DNA from: Haematobia irritans
Taxonomy: Eukaryota; Arthropoda; Insecta; Diptera; Muscidae
DNA: 64,000 bases
Direction: 5' to 3'
NCBI RefSeq assembly: GCF_050003625.1
Contig: NC_134397.1
Span: forward strand, 222,952,537-223,016,536
In this document: positions 11,532-22,697 of the stretch, one piece after another
Layout of the letters: every line of letters begins with the position of its first letter
How positions within the stretch are numbered: position 1 is the stretch's first letter
Made by a program: the position numbers and the translations under genes
Notes under the pieces: generated by a model
Databases searched by the model: none
Told to the model about the DNA's origin: nothing
Seen by the model: only the letters and a program-made list of their open reading frames with translations

Positions 11532-13219
11532 TATACCCTCCACCATAGGATGGGGGGTATATTAACTTTGTCATTCCGTTTGTAACACATCGAAATATTG
11601 CTCTAAGACCCCATAAAGTATATGTATATTCTGGGTCGTGTCGAAATTCTGAGTCGATCTAAGCATGTCCGTCCGTCCGTCCGTTCGTCCGTCCGTCCGT
11701 CTATTGAAATCACGCTAACTTCCGAACGAAACAAGCTATCGACTTGAAACTTGGCACAAGTAGTTGTTATTGATTTAGGCCGGATGGTAGGGAGCCAACG
11801 TGGTACAATAGTTAGCATGCCCGCCTTGCATACACAAGGTCGTGGGTTCGATTCCTGCTACGACCGAACACCAAAAAGTTTTTCAGTGGTGGATTATCCC
11901 ACCTCAGTAATGCTGGTGACATTTCTGAGGGTATCAAAGCTTCTCTAAGTGGTTTCACTGGAATGTGGAACGCCGTTTGGATTCGGCTATAAAAAGGAGG
12001 TCCCTTGTCATTGAGCTTAACATGGAATCGGGCAGCACTCAGTGATAAGAGAGAAGTTCACCACTGTGACTGAATAGTCTAAGTGAGCCTGATACATCGG
12101 ACTGCCACATAACCTAACCTAGGCCGGATGGTATTGCAACTGGGCCATATCGGACCACTTTTACTTATAGCCCCCATATAAACCGACGCTCAGATTTGGG
12201 TTGCGGAGCCTCTTGGAGGAGCAAAATTCATCCGATCTGGTTAAAATTTGGTACAGGGTGTTAGTAAATGGTCTCTCACAACCGTGCAAAAATTGGTCCA
12301 AATCAGTCCATAATTATATATAGCCCCAATATAAACTGATCCCCAGATTTGGCTAGCGGGGCCTCAAATAGAAGCAAATATCATCCTATCCGGCTGAAAT
12401 TTGGTACATGGTGTTAGTATAACCATGCAACAAACATGCAAAAATTAGTCCACATCGGTCCATAATTATATATAGCCCCCATATAAACCGATCCCCAGAT
12501 TTGGCTTGCGGAGCCTCTAAGAGAAGAAAATTTCATCCGATCCGGCTAAAATTTGGTACATGGTGTTAGTACATGGTCTCCAACAACCATGCAAACATTG
12601 GTCCACATCGGTCAATAATTATATATAGCCCCCATATAAACCGATCACCAGATTTGACCTCCGGAGCCTCTTGGAGGACCAAAATTCATCTGATTCAGTT
12701 GAAATTTTAGTACGTGGTGTTAATATATGGCCTCAAACACCCATGTAAAAATTGGTCGAAATCGGTCCATAATTATATATAGCCCCCATATAAACCGATC
12801 CCCAGATTTGACGTCCGGAGCCCCTTGGAAGAGCAAATTTCATCCGATTCTGTTAAAAGTTGGTACGTGATGTTAGTATATGGTATCCAACAATCATGCA
12901 GGAATTGGTTCATATCAGTCCATAACTATATATAACCCCCATATAAATCGATCCCCACATTTGACCTCCGGTGCCATTTGGAGAAGCAAAATTCATCCAA
13001 TCTGGTTGAAATTTGGTACGTGGTGATAGTATATGATATTTAACAACCATGCCAAAAGTGGTACATATCAGTCCATAATCATATATAGCCCCCATATAAA
13101 CCGATCCCGAGATTTGGTTTTGGAGCCTCTTGGTACATTTAGAAGAAGTTTGTACGCAATCAATGGTGGAGGGTACATAAGCTTCAGCCTGCCCGAACTT
13201 ACGGCCGTATATACTTGTT
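11532..13219 (+). mobile_element. P2: DINE-1-like element with a SINE inside
   Basis: Starts TATACCCTCCACCATAGGAT, has GTCCGTCCGTCCGTTCGTCC at 11668-11700, then 153-bp units from 12130 to 13120, and ends CTGCCCGAACTTACGGCC...ACTTGTT. A SINE at 11790-12119 splits the first unit. The right flank (13220-13262) is a scrap of family A. Confidence 0.85.
11790..12119 (+). mobile_element. SINE copy 2 with exact 14-bp target duplication
   Basis: It begins GGGAGCCAACGTGGTACAAT and ends with a short ACCTAACC tail. TAGGCCGGATGGTA occurs on both sides (11776-11789 and 12120-12133), which proves the boundaries and shows insertion by target-primed reverse transcription. It lacks a ~15-base part of the 3' body found in copy 1. 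Confidence 0.93.
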
Positions 13220-13261
13220 TTTGTTTCAAATAAGTTAAAAACAGAACAAGAGATAAAATGG

Positions 13262-13474
13262 TCCCGCAGGTCAAGTTCGAAGATAGGCTATATCGGTCCA
13301 TGTTTTGACATAGCCCCCATATAATACGATCCCCCGATTTGACTTCTTCAGAGCACAGAAGCAATAATTTTCATTCGATTTGATTGAAATTTAAAATTTT
13401 GAGGTACTTTAAGTCATTTAAGAGCTGTGCTAAATTTGATATATAACGGTGGATGTTTTGCTGTATCGGCCATA
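13262..13474 (+). repeat. Fragment of family R minisatellite
   Basis: GCAGGTCAAGTTCGAAGATA and TATCGGTCCATGTTTTG match the R copies at 16090 and 49560. Only about one unit is left, and it ends at the T copy at 13475. Confidence 0.65.
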
Positions 13475-13604
13475 CACTTAAAAATATATTTACTTTATAT
13501 TAAAGATATTTATTTTAAAGAAGCCATGTGGCTTTGACTCGGAATCAAACTCTATAGGGGAAGATCAACATCTTTAGATCCAAGTAAACTTTTTTTGTTG
13601 AGTG
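13475..13604. mobile_element. Family T miniature element, 130 bp
   Basis: TA at 13473-13474 and 13605-13606 flank a unit that starts CACTTAAAAATATATTTAC and ends GTAAACTTTTTTTGTTGAGTG, so the ends are imperfect inverted repeats. The middle (GACTCGGAATCAAACTC, ATCTTTAGATCCAAG) matches the larger T copies. This is a strongly shortened derivative. Confidence 0.78.
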
Positions 13605-13746
13605 TATGTGGGACATAGATGCCATCCAGGCCATTTTCCGCTACAACAAATCCAAATCTATGAACGATCGCCAATAATGTCAATTAATTGATGTTGATTA
13701 CAATCAACAGTAAATTGAATGATGAGGCAAAATTTTCAAAAATATA

Positions 13747-14951
13747 ACAGGTTGGCTGATAAGTCCCCTGTCTGACACATAGATGGCGTCACTAGTATTA
13801 AATGCAATTTTTTTTTATATAGTACCAACCTTCAAATGATTCGTGTCAAAATTTGACGTCTGTAAGTCAATTAGTTTGTGAAATAGAGCGTCTTTTGTGA
13901 AACAACTTTTGTTATTGTGACAAAAAAAAAATGGAAAAAAAGGAATTTCGTGTTTTGATAAAATACTGTTTTCTGAAGGCAAAAAATACGGTGGAAGCAA
14001 AAACTTGGCTTGATAATGAGTTTCCGGACTCTGTCCCTAGGAAATCAACAATAATTGATTGGTATGCAAAATTCAAGCGTGGTGAAATGAGCACGGAGGA
14101 CGGTGAACGCAGTGGACGCCCGAAAGAGGTGGTTACCGACGAAAACATCAAAAAATCCCCAAAATGATTTTGAATGACCGTAAAATGAAGTTGATCGAGA
14201 TAGCAGAGGCCTTAAAGATATCAAAGGAACGTGTTGGTCATATCATTCATCAATATTTGGATATGCGGAAGCTCTGTGCAAAATGGGTGCCGCGCGAGCT
14301 CACATTTGACTAAAAACAACAACGTGTTGATGATTCTGAGCGGTGTTTGCAGCTGTTATTCTGATTCTGAGCGGTTTTGCAGCTGGATGAAACATGGCTC
14401 CATCACTACACTCCTGAGTCCAATCGACAGTCGGCTGAGTGGACAGCGACCAGTGAACCGTCTCCGAAGCGTGGAAAGACTCAAAAGTCCGCTGGCAAAG
14501 TAATGGCCTCTTTTTTTGCGCATGGAATAATTTTTATCGATTATTTTGAGAAGGGAAAAACCATCAACAGTGACTATTATATGGCGTTATTGGAGCGCGA
14601 AGAAAAAAGTGTTGTTCCACCAAGACAACGCACCGTGCCACAAGTCATTGAGAACGATGGCAAAAATTCATGAATTCGGCTTCGATTGCTTCCCCATCGA
14701 CCGTATTCTCCAGATCTGGCCCCCAGCGACTTTTTCTTGTTCTCAGACCTCAAAAGGATGCTCGCAGGAAAAAAATTTGGCTGCAATGAAGAGGTGATCG
14801 CCGAAACTGAGGCCTATTTTGAGGCAAAACCGAATGAGTACTACCAAAATGGTATCAAAAAATTGGAAGGCCGTTATAATAAAAACGAATTTTGACAAAA
14901 AAAAAAAATGTGTTTTTCTTTGTTAGACCGGGGATATATCAGCCAACCTGT
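13747..14951 (+). mobile_element. Himar1: Himar1-like mariner, copy 2
   Basis: Ends ACAGGTTGGCTGATAAGTCC and, on the right, the inverse with GATATATCAGCCAACCTGT. TA at 13745-13746 and 14952-14953. Length 1205 bp, shortened by small internal deletions. Confidence 0.93.
13931..14895 (+). pseudogene. Himar1: Himar1-like transposase with internal deletions
   Basis: The ATG at 13931 (MEKKEFRVLIKYCFLKAKN) is intact and frame 1 runs to 14167, where a small deletion ends it (ENIKKSPK). A stop replaces a glutamine codon in TFDQKQQ near 14311. About 40 bases before the first catalytic motif are lost and replaced by a partial duplication (14340-14385), joining LQL directly to DETWLHHYTPES. Further lesions lie near 14515 and 14600. 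The C-terminal block MLPHRPYSPDLAPSDFFLF to the stop at 14895 is still in frame. Inactive. Confidence 0.92.
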
Positions 14952-14953
14952 TA

Positions 14954-15866
14954 AATTCATTTGAAGATTATGAAGAGTTGGCATCTACTTTTTTTTAGAA
15001 AAAGGTCGAAATTTGATTTTACATTTTCGTATCCCTGATGTAAAAATTCTTCAGATTAGGAAATGCCGTTTCGGTTTAATTCAAACACTTACTTTCCAAC
15101 TTGTAGGGGTTGAGACGTTTTATGTTTTTTTCTTTAAAAATATTCTACTTTAATATGTCAATGGCCTGCTTCCATAGCTGAGTATAAAGGTAGCAACACA
15201 TTGTCATACATTCAGCCATAGCAAAATGTACTATTCTACTCATTGATATACCAAAAAGTAAGATGATAATGCATTTTCCGCATATGTTCATTGGTGTACT
15301 TACTCAGTGTTTGTGTCATGTCAGAATTTTAATTCCTTTTTAGTAGAAACGTGTTTCGATTTAACTTTGCTTAAACTCATATTCTCTCTATCATCCTTTG
15401 CACAGGCCAGAGATAGTCCAGAGATGTGTTGATTTTTATGAGCATCATATTGTTTCCGAGAATTTCTACATGTCGGGGACACATATCCAATGGAGAAATT
15501 TGTTTATGTTTTCTGCACATATGCATGTTTTGGGGGCACGCAGCACTCATGTCTCAAACATGTATGTGCATATCCTTTTATACCAATTATGCTGAAAGAA
15601 CTTTAATTCATTTCAAGCTGCATTCGCCAGTCGTCATATACAGACCTGCTAGATATCGACATGACCATCATCGTAGATGTACAAAATATTTCTCATCCCC
15701 ATGGTCGGTAGAGGGCTAGGAGAAGGATATAAATGCATCTAATACACCCTGAAAATAAGAAATATATTTTTAAAAATATGCACTATCTTATAATACCCTG
15801 TTCCACAGTGTGGCGCAGGGTATAATCATTAATATTATATTGAAGAAACCAGAGATTTATAATTTT
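14954..15866. other. Unassigned stretch
   Basis: AT-rich, with no gene I recognise. The overlapping frames at 15398-15719 lack domain features. It contains only the solitary Q hairpin at 15793-15832. Confidence 0.4.
15793..15832 (+). repeat. Solitary Q-family terminal hairpin
   Basis: TAATACCCTGTTCCACAGTG followed by TGGCGCAGGGTATAAT is the hairpin end of Q, with no further Q sequence next to it. Confidence 0.7.
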
Positions 15867-17874
15867 TATACCCACCACCATAGAATGGTGACGGGGTATA
15901 ATAAGTTTGTCATTCCGTTTGTAATACATCGAAATATCGATTTCCGACTATATAAAGTAAATATATTATTGATCAGGGAGAAATTCTAAGACGATATAAC
16001 GATGTCCGTCTGTCTGTGTGTCTGTTGTAATCACGCTACAGTCTTCAATAATGAAGCAATCGTGCTGAAATTTTGCACAAACTCGTCTTTTGTCTGTAGG
16101 CAAGTCAAGTTCGAAGATGGGCTATATCGGTCCATGTTTTGGTATGGTCCCCATATAAACCGACCTCCAGATTTAGGGTCTTGGGCTTATAGAAATCGTA
16201 GTTTTTATCCAATTTGCCTGAAATTTGAAATCTAGAGGTATTTTATGACCATAAAGAGGTGTGCCAAAAATGGTGAGTATCGGTCCATGTTTTGGTATAG
16301 ACCCCATATAGACCGATCTCCCGATTTTACTTCTTGGGCTTATAGAAACCGCAGTTTTTATTCAATTTACCTGAAATTGGAACTTTAGAGGTATTGTAGG
16401 ACCACAAATACGTGTGCCAAAAATGGTGAGTATCGGTCCATATTTTAGTATAGCCCCCATAAGAACGATCTCCCGATTTTAGGTTAGGTTAGGTTATGTG
16501 GCAGCCCGATGTATTGGTGAACTTCTCTCTTATCACTGAGTGCTGCCCGATTCCATGTTAAGCTCAATGATAAGGGACCGCCTTTTTATAGCCGAGTCCG
16601 AACGGCGTTCCACACTGCAGTGAAACCACTTAGAGAAGCTTTGAAAGCCTCAGAAATGTCACCAGCATTACTGAGATGGGATAATCCACCGCTGAAAAAC
16701 TTTTTGGTGTTCGGTCGTAGCAGGAATCGAACTCACGACCTTGTGTATGCAAGGCGGGCATGCTAACCATTGCACCACGGTGGCTCCCGATTTTACTTCT
16801 TGGGCTTATAGAAACCGCAGTTTTTATTCAATTTACCTGAAATTGGAAATCTAGAGGTATTGTAGAACCACAAATATGTGTGCCAAAAATTGTGAGTATC
16901 GGTCCATATTTTGGTATAGTCCCCATATAGACCGATCTCCCGATTTTACTTCTTGGGCTTATAGAAACCGCAGTTTTTATTCAATTTACCTGCAATTGGA
17001 AATCTAGAGGTATTGTAGGACCACAAATACGTGTGCCAAAAATTGTGAGTATCGGTCAATGTTTTGGTGTGGTCCCCATATAAAACGACCTCCCGATTTG
17101 GGGTCTTGGGCTTATAGAAACCGTAGTTTTTATCCAATTTGTCTGAAATTGGAAATCTAGAGGTATTTTAGAACCATAAAGAGGTGTGCCGAAAATGGTG
17201 AGTATCGGTCCATATATTGGTATAGCCCCCATATAGATCGATTTCCCGATTTTACTTCTTGGGCTTCTAGTATCCGAAGTTTTTATCCTATTTGCCTGAA
17301 ATTGGAAATCTAGAGGTATTTTCGGGTCAAAAAGAGGTGTGCCGAAAACGGTGAGTATCGGTCCATATTTTAGTATAGCCGCCATAAAAACGATCTCCCG
17401 ATTTAACTCCTTGGGTTCCTAGAAACCGTAGTTTTTATGTGATTTGCCTGAAATTGTAAATATTCTGGTATTTTAGGCTCACAAAAACGTGTATCGGATT
17501 AAGTTTTTATCGGTCCATTTGGTAATGCCTCCATATAAACCGACTTTACTTCTTGAGGGTGTAGAAGGCGCACTGATCATGAAAATTCCTTGAAACTCAA
17601 TGTAAAATTTCCAGATTTTACTTCTACAGATTTTATAATTTTCTTGCACACTTACAAGAGATGTTAATGATTCCTCTAAAACTCAAACAAAAATGGTTCT
17701 TATAAATCCAGAATCTGATATAGTCCTCATAGGTGAAATCTTTAAATTTATCTTCGGGAAGTGTCCTCAAGTACTCAAGCCCTCCTGAAATTTCAAACGA
17801 AACCCTAATATTTGGTTAATGGTGGTGGGTATTTAAGATTCGGCCCGGCCGAATTTAGTGCTGTATATACTTGT
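15867..17874 (+). mobile_element. R1: DINE-1-like element with a SINE inside
   Basis: Starts TTATACCCACCACCATAGAA, then TTTGTCATTCCGTTTGTAAT, ACTATATAAAGTAAATATAT, TTGATCAGGGAGAAATTC and GTCCGTCTGTCTGTG. The phrase around TTGATCAGG resembles the Drosophila DINE-1/INE-1 core as I remember it. Six or more 153-bp units follow (16090-17560). It ends GGTATTTAAGATTCGGCCCGGCCGAA...ATACTTGT. R1 is directly followed by Q3. Confidence 0.85.
16482..16788 (-). mobile_element. SINE copy 3
   Basis: Inverted SINE: TTAGG-type tail at 16482-16496, body, then the tRNA-like head ending GGTGGCTCCC. CCCGATTTTA (16472-16481 and 16786-16795) is duplicated around it; part may be SINE sequence, so the true duplication is 7-10 bases. 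About 40 bases near the tail are deleted compared with copy 4. Confidence 0.9.
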
Positions 17875-17973
17875 CTACTAACATTTTGATCCACCCCAGG
17901 GCATTAGCCCGCCTAAATTTTAAGTCTAAATATAGAAGTTATGTCCAGATTGAGTCAGATTTAAATACATGTA

Positions 17974-18862
17974 AAGGGTGATTCTTTTGAGGTTAGGATT
18001 TTCATGCATTAGTATTTGACAGATCACGTGGGATTTCAGACATGGTGTCAAAGAGAAAGATGCTCAGTATGCTTTGACATTTCATCATGAATAGACTTAC
18101 TAACGAGCAACGCTTGCAAATCATTGAATTTTATTACCAAAATCAGTGGCAGAAAATCCGCTTTTTTATCGACAAATTTTGTTCAGCGATGAGGCTCATT
18201 TCTGGTTGAATGGCTACGTAAATAAGCAAAATTGCCGCATTTGGAGTGAAGAGCAACCAGAAGCCGTTCAAGAACTGCCCATGCATCCCGAAAAATGCAC
18301 TGTTTGGTGTGGTTTGTACGCTGGTGGAATCATTGGACCGTATTTTTTCAAAGATGCTGTTGGACGCAACGTTACGGTGAATGGCGATCGCTATCGTTCG
18401 ATGCTAACAAACTTTTTGTTGCCAAAAATGGAAGAACTGAACTTGGTTGACATGTGGTTTCAACAAGATGGCGCTACATGCCACACAGCTCGCGATTCTA
18501 TGGCCATTTGAGGGAAAACTTCGGAGAACAATTCATCTCAAGAAATGGACCGGTAAGTTGGCCACCAAGATCATGCGATTTGACGCCTTTAGACTATTTT
18601 TTGTGGGGCTACGTCAAGTCTAAAGTCTACAGAAATAAGCCAGCAACTATTCCAGCTTTGGAAGACAACATTTCCGAAGAAATTCGGGCTATTCCGGCCG
18701 AAATGCTCGAAAAAGTTGCCCAAAATTGGACTTTCCGAATGGACCACCTAAGACGCAGCCGCGGTCAACATTTAAATGAAATTATCTTCAAAAAGTAAAT
18801 GTCATGGACCAATCTAACGTTTCAAATTAAAAAAGTTATCAAGCTCTTAACAAATCACCCTT
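17974..18862 (+). mobile_element. DD41D mariner deletion derivative, copy 2
   Basis: TA at 17972-17973 and 18863-18864. Left end AAGGGTGATTCTTTTGAGG, right end inverted AAGGGTGATTTGTTAAGAGC. 889 bp. Confidence 0.92.
18087..18798 (+). pseudogene. DD41D transposase, internally deleted
   Basis: The ATG at 18087 gives MNRLTNEQRLQIIEFYYQNQ and then joins, by a deletion, to ...FIDKFC/SDEAHFWLNG. The breakpoint differs from the one in copy 1 (which reads ...PQRRIFSEW), so the two copies lost their N-terminal domain independently. A one-base deletion at about 18510 (ATTTGAGGG for ATTTTGAGGG) shifts frame after DSMAI. The third aspartate is in DLTPLDYFLWGYVKSKVY. Reading across the lesion there are 41 residues between the second (QQDGATCH) and third aspartates. 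The stop follows NEIIFKK at 18798. Confidence 0.9.
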
Positions 18863-19230
18863 TATATGAGAACAAAAAGCTTTATATATAGCACCCAACA
18901 TATTTGACGGATTTGATATGGTATCGAAAATGTGGATCTATAAAGTGGTGCAATGTATAATATAGTCGGCACCGCCCGACTTTAGGCTTTCCTAACGTGT
19001 TTTATTTTCGATTTTTCCCTAATTCCTAATGCATACATAATTGGTCAACATGTATGAGCCCATTTATTAAAAACCGCATTAAAATCCAGCATGTAAAGAA
19101 CATAATTTTTTAGTATTTTATTTTACTTATAAACATGAGCACCAACGCTACCAACTCGAGTGTTGCAATCTGCAACACTTGACATACGAGCGCTTTTTGT
19201 GTTGTTTACCACAACTTCATCTCGCCCAAA

Positions 19231-19540
19231 AAATGGAATTAAATCGTGATCATTTTTGTGCGATTATTTTTTATAATTTTCGATGTGGATTAATTAAACA
19301 ACAGTGCATTGATGAACTTCGATGGCAAATGGTGAATTCAACCAAGGTCGTATTTCACTCCAAGACGAATTTCGTGAAGGTCGTCTCATCATCAGTTCAT
19401 GTTCCGGAAATCGTTGATGCTGTGCGCCAACTGATATTGCAAGATTGTCAAGTGGGAGCATTTATTCAATATTGCTTGAACATTTGACCGTCAATAATCG
19501 TTCAAAAAAAGACTCGCCAAATTTTAAGGCGATTATACTA
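19231..19540 (+). pseudogene. Mariner N-terminal transposase fragment
   Basis: From the ATG at 19233 the translation opens MELNRDHFCAIIFYNFRCGL, then IKQQCIDEL, VPEIVDAVRQLILQD and, after a stop, EHLTVNNR-like codons. That is the start of another mariner subfamily's transposase (helix-turn-helix region). A block is lost between about residues 35 and 45, and nothing catalytic is left. Confidence 0.75.
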
Positions 19541-19698
19541 AAACTGTGACCTAGACCACAAAAATGCCTCACAAAAATGTGGGGCCGGCCATGAAACTTA
19601 AAGCCGAAGACTCTTTGTGTCCATCACGTATGCTTCTGGGTATTGCAAACTTAAGCACTTACTTATAATACCCAGTTCCATAGTGTATAGGGTATAAC
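19541..19698 (-). repeat. Degraded Q-family end
   Basis: ACTAAAACTGTGACCTAGAC, CTTCTGGGTATTGCAAAC and TAATACCCAGTTCC...GGGTATA match the TATACCC-hairpin half of Q7/Q8 in the same direction, with many substitutions. Confidence 0.7.
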
Positions 19699-19699
19699 A

Positions 19700-21925
19700 A
19701 TTAGGTATCCACACCACTTCTTTGGGCTAGCTTACAGAGGCATTTCTCTCGCTCTAGATACTACTACAGCACAATATTTTTTGTGTATTGCAGTAGATAG
19801 AATATATTTTGGTTACCCTCTAACCAATATCCTAACACAAAGCGATGGTCCACATGTGATGATCCTTGTAATATTACTGGTATTCCATATAAACCATTTG
19901 AGAGAGAGTGTGTGTGTACGCACTTGCCCAGCGGCGTAAATCGAGAGCACTTTCGATTTAAAGCATTCACGGAGCCCTTATTTTAGAGGCAATACTCATA
20001 CGATTAGGTCTTATAAAATAATCCCTTTTGTAAGACCTCTTCCTTCTTTACAAAAAAAAGTTGATACTCATTCATCATTCATTGCAAAAAACAGGCCTTA
20101 AAAAAGGTCTTTATTTACTAAGATCGCTATCCCATTTCTCATAGCATACTTGTCGAGGCCTTTTGAAATGGCTTATCTGGGACATATGTTTAAAGACACA
20201 TTTTAAAGAACTCTTAATAGGCCTTGTTTGGTATTGTGAATTACAATCTGCTCTTGCAACGAGGCAAAATAAAACGATTTTTAAAAAGCAACTCATATTC
20301 CCATAGCAAGCTCTTATAATTTACGAGACCTTTGAAAAGCCCTTATGCCGTAAGCCAATTCATAAGTTTTGCGACAACGCACAAACAATATAACGGCTTA
20401 AAATAAAACAAGTCATGTTCTCATATGCGCACTTCTTTAATCTAAGAGACCTTTGATAAGCCCTTATGCCGTAAGTTTATAAGTAACCGAAAGTTAAGAA
20501 TAAAAATAATTTTGCACAATTTAAAGCAACACGTGTTTCTTCATTCGGGTTTGTGATTTCGTTGGAGCAAGTCGCGGTGTTTGTTTTTTTTTTTAAGTAG
20601 CTGAAGTGTGAAATATGCGGTAAGTATATATTTTTTGACTAATATACTATATTGAATTACATAATAATAATAATTTTATAATAATTTTACTTATTTATTT
20701 AGCGGCAACTTCTACCATGAAAGCCAATGTTCAATGTTCAATATGTGGAAATCAGACGTCCAATACGAAATCAGTTCTTATGAAGAAGGTGATTTATTTT
20801 TTATAGTACAATTTTATATAGTACAAAATAAAATAAAATAAATAAATAAAAAGAAAAGTAAAAAGAATTTTGGGTTTCTTATTTATATATGAAATTTGGA
20901 GTAGGTCCTATATAAGGTATGTAAACAAGGCCTTTTAAACAGCCTTCATAAAAAGGCATTAAATTGGCATTATTTTAAACTCCTATTAAGAGGCCTCTAT
21001 TTATATATGCTTCATAAAGCCTTTTGATGTATACATTATAAAAGGCCTTATTTTATCACACATTATAAAGAACTTATTTGAGGCAATTCCTAAAAGGCCT
21101 TAAAATAATGACCTTATATTAGCCCTTATGCTGTAAGTTGAAGTCGGAGCCCTTGGTCGGCTATGACACCCTGTGTAAAAATACAATGAATATGTAATGG
21201 GAAGTCAATGCCTTGTGTCTGCAAATAAATGCCTTTTAAAAGGCCTTATGAAGAGCGATTTCCGCCGCTGGGTTGTTATGATTCTCGTTTTGTAGGTGTG
21301 TTAGTGGCATCGGTACGTGTACTCACTGGAACATATGAATGTTGTTTAGTTTTAGTAGCTCCAACTCAAAAATTTTTTTTCGCCCTTATTGTACACTATC
21401 CGCTTGGATGTACCTGTCGTCCCTATTCCTATAGAATTGAACGTGACCTCATGTGTTTGCAATGGGAGTCACGTAAATTCTCAGTAATTTATGTTTTTAC
21501 GCGAAACTGTTGCTGAATGAACGAACTTTACGAACGAGTGAGTAGATGAATGAATGTGTGGATGTTCAATGAGTGAGCAGGCGAATGCATGAAATTTACC
21601 CCCTTCTCCATCTATGTGGCAACTGTATGGAGTGAATTTCTTGTTTACTGATGTTATTGGCTTCATGTTCCATTTGAGTTAAATTTTTTGTTTTGTTTTG
21701 GAAAAGTAATGAAAATGAAAGAAGAAAAAAAAAAAATACGTAAAAGAATTATTTAATTTAGAAGCTTCATTTTGGGCCAACTATATATGTGAGAATATAT
21801 GTAGCCAAAAACATTAGAATGGGTCGAATATAAATACACAAAAACAGATTTTAATTCAGTTATATCAATTTTAATATATAGTCTATAACACAAATAGCAA
21901 AATGTCCGCCATTTGGGAACAGCTA
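19700..21925. other. Unassigned region, in part rich in AGGCCTT
   Basis: From about 20000 to 21260 AGGCCTT/AAGGCCT and GCCCTTATGCCGTAAG recur in both directions (20341, 20461, 21125), as in an unresolved repeat. A short frame at 20718 (MKANVQCSICGNQTSN) has a C-x2-C start, with a splice-acceptor-like TTATTTATTTAG before it and GAAGGTGATT after. That is too little to call an exon. Confidence 0.4.
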
Positions 21926-21927
21926 TA

Positions 21928-22475
21928 CCAGGTATACCGCTATCAAATGAGCGCTTTTTCACCCATGTGGCACCCATTTTTCTCACTTTTGGATCTTTCC
22001 CATAGCTTTTAAACGGTCAGAAATTGTTTGTTGTGCAACATATAACATTACAGCTATTTGCTTTTGACTAAAAGTGTCATCTCCATCCAATTCGGCGTCT
22101 TCAATGTTTTTTGGTGGTCTTCCACGTTCTTCATTTCTCACATCAAAATCATTATTTTTGAACCGCGGAAAACATCTTTTGCATGTTGCTTCTGATAGGG
22201 CATGATCACCATTTGTCTCGATAAGTATTCGATGCGACTCTGCAGCACTTTGAAAACAAAATATTAATGCTTTCCGCAAATCATCACTTTCTGGTACAAA
22301 ATTCGACATTTTCAACACGATGAAAAATATGATGTTGTCTGTACAATGACTTGATGTATACTATTTTGCACAGATGTCGTAAACAAACAAATAAAAGAAT
22401 AAGGACTCGTTCACAACAAAGGTTACCTATCGAGACATTTGTACCTTGACGATCACTTCATACCGGTATACCTGG
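21928..22475 (-). mobile_element. Mauritiana-type mariner deletion derivative
   Basis: CCAGGTATACCG ends are inverted at 21928 and 22475, with TA at 21926-21927 and 22476-22477. The CCAGGTRTAC start resembles Mos1-class mariners. 548 bp against the usual ~1.3 kb. Confidence 0.85.
21983..22318 (-). pseudogene. Mariner transposase N-terminal third
   Basis: From 22318 the frame reads MLKMSNFVPESDDLRKALIF, then SAAESHRILIETNGDHALSE, NDFDVRNEERGRPPKNIEDA and QKQIAVMLYVAQQTISDRL, ending near KAMGKIQK. This is the DNA-binding half of a Mos1-like transposase with both helix-turn-helix motifs. The GRPPK hook before the second motif is present. The catalytic D,D34D domain is absent: the frame runs on for some residues (WVKK) to the left terminal repeat. 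A DNA-binding-only product could in principle occupy ends of related elements. Confidence 0.85.
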
Positions 22476-22607
22476 TATAACACACTTAAATTTTGTATGA
22501 ATGATGCCAGGATATTGCGCCAAATTTTGAGACCCGAGATGAACCGAAACACTACTGACAGACATCTAAAATTGATCCCCTCGGCTATGGGAAAAGTTTA
22601 TCAAATT

Positions 22608-22697
22608 CTCCTTTTTTAGAATTTCAACCGAATCGGATGAATTTTTCTCATCCACGAGGCTCCGGAGGTCAAATCTGAGGATCGGTTTATATGGGGG
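22608..22697 (-). repeat. P minisatellite fragment
   Basis: One partial 153-bp unit (GGTTTATATGGGGGCTATAT, GAGGCTCCGGAGGTCAAATC) directly abuts the reverse-transcriptase fragment. Confidence 0.75.

Larger units (their letters stand above)
17890..19001 (+). mobile_element. Q3: 5'-truncated Q element, split by DD41D
   Basis: It begins within Q (CACCCCAGGGCATTAGCCCG) and ends AGTCGGCACCGCCCGACTTTAGG with CCTAACGTGTTTT. The DD41D element at 17974-18862 is inserted at a TA in it. The TATACCC end and minisatellite are missing. Confidence 0.75.

Noticed and set aside
20718..20790. Possible zinc-finger exon MKANVQCSICGNQTSN with flanking splice-like sites
   Set aside because: Only one C-x2-C pair and about 24 codons, with no partner exon. 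Splice motifs of this quality are frequent by chance in AT-rich DNA.
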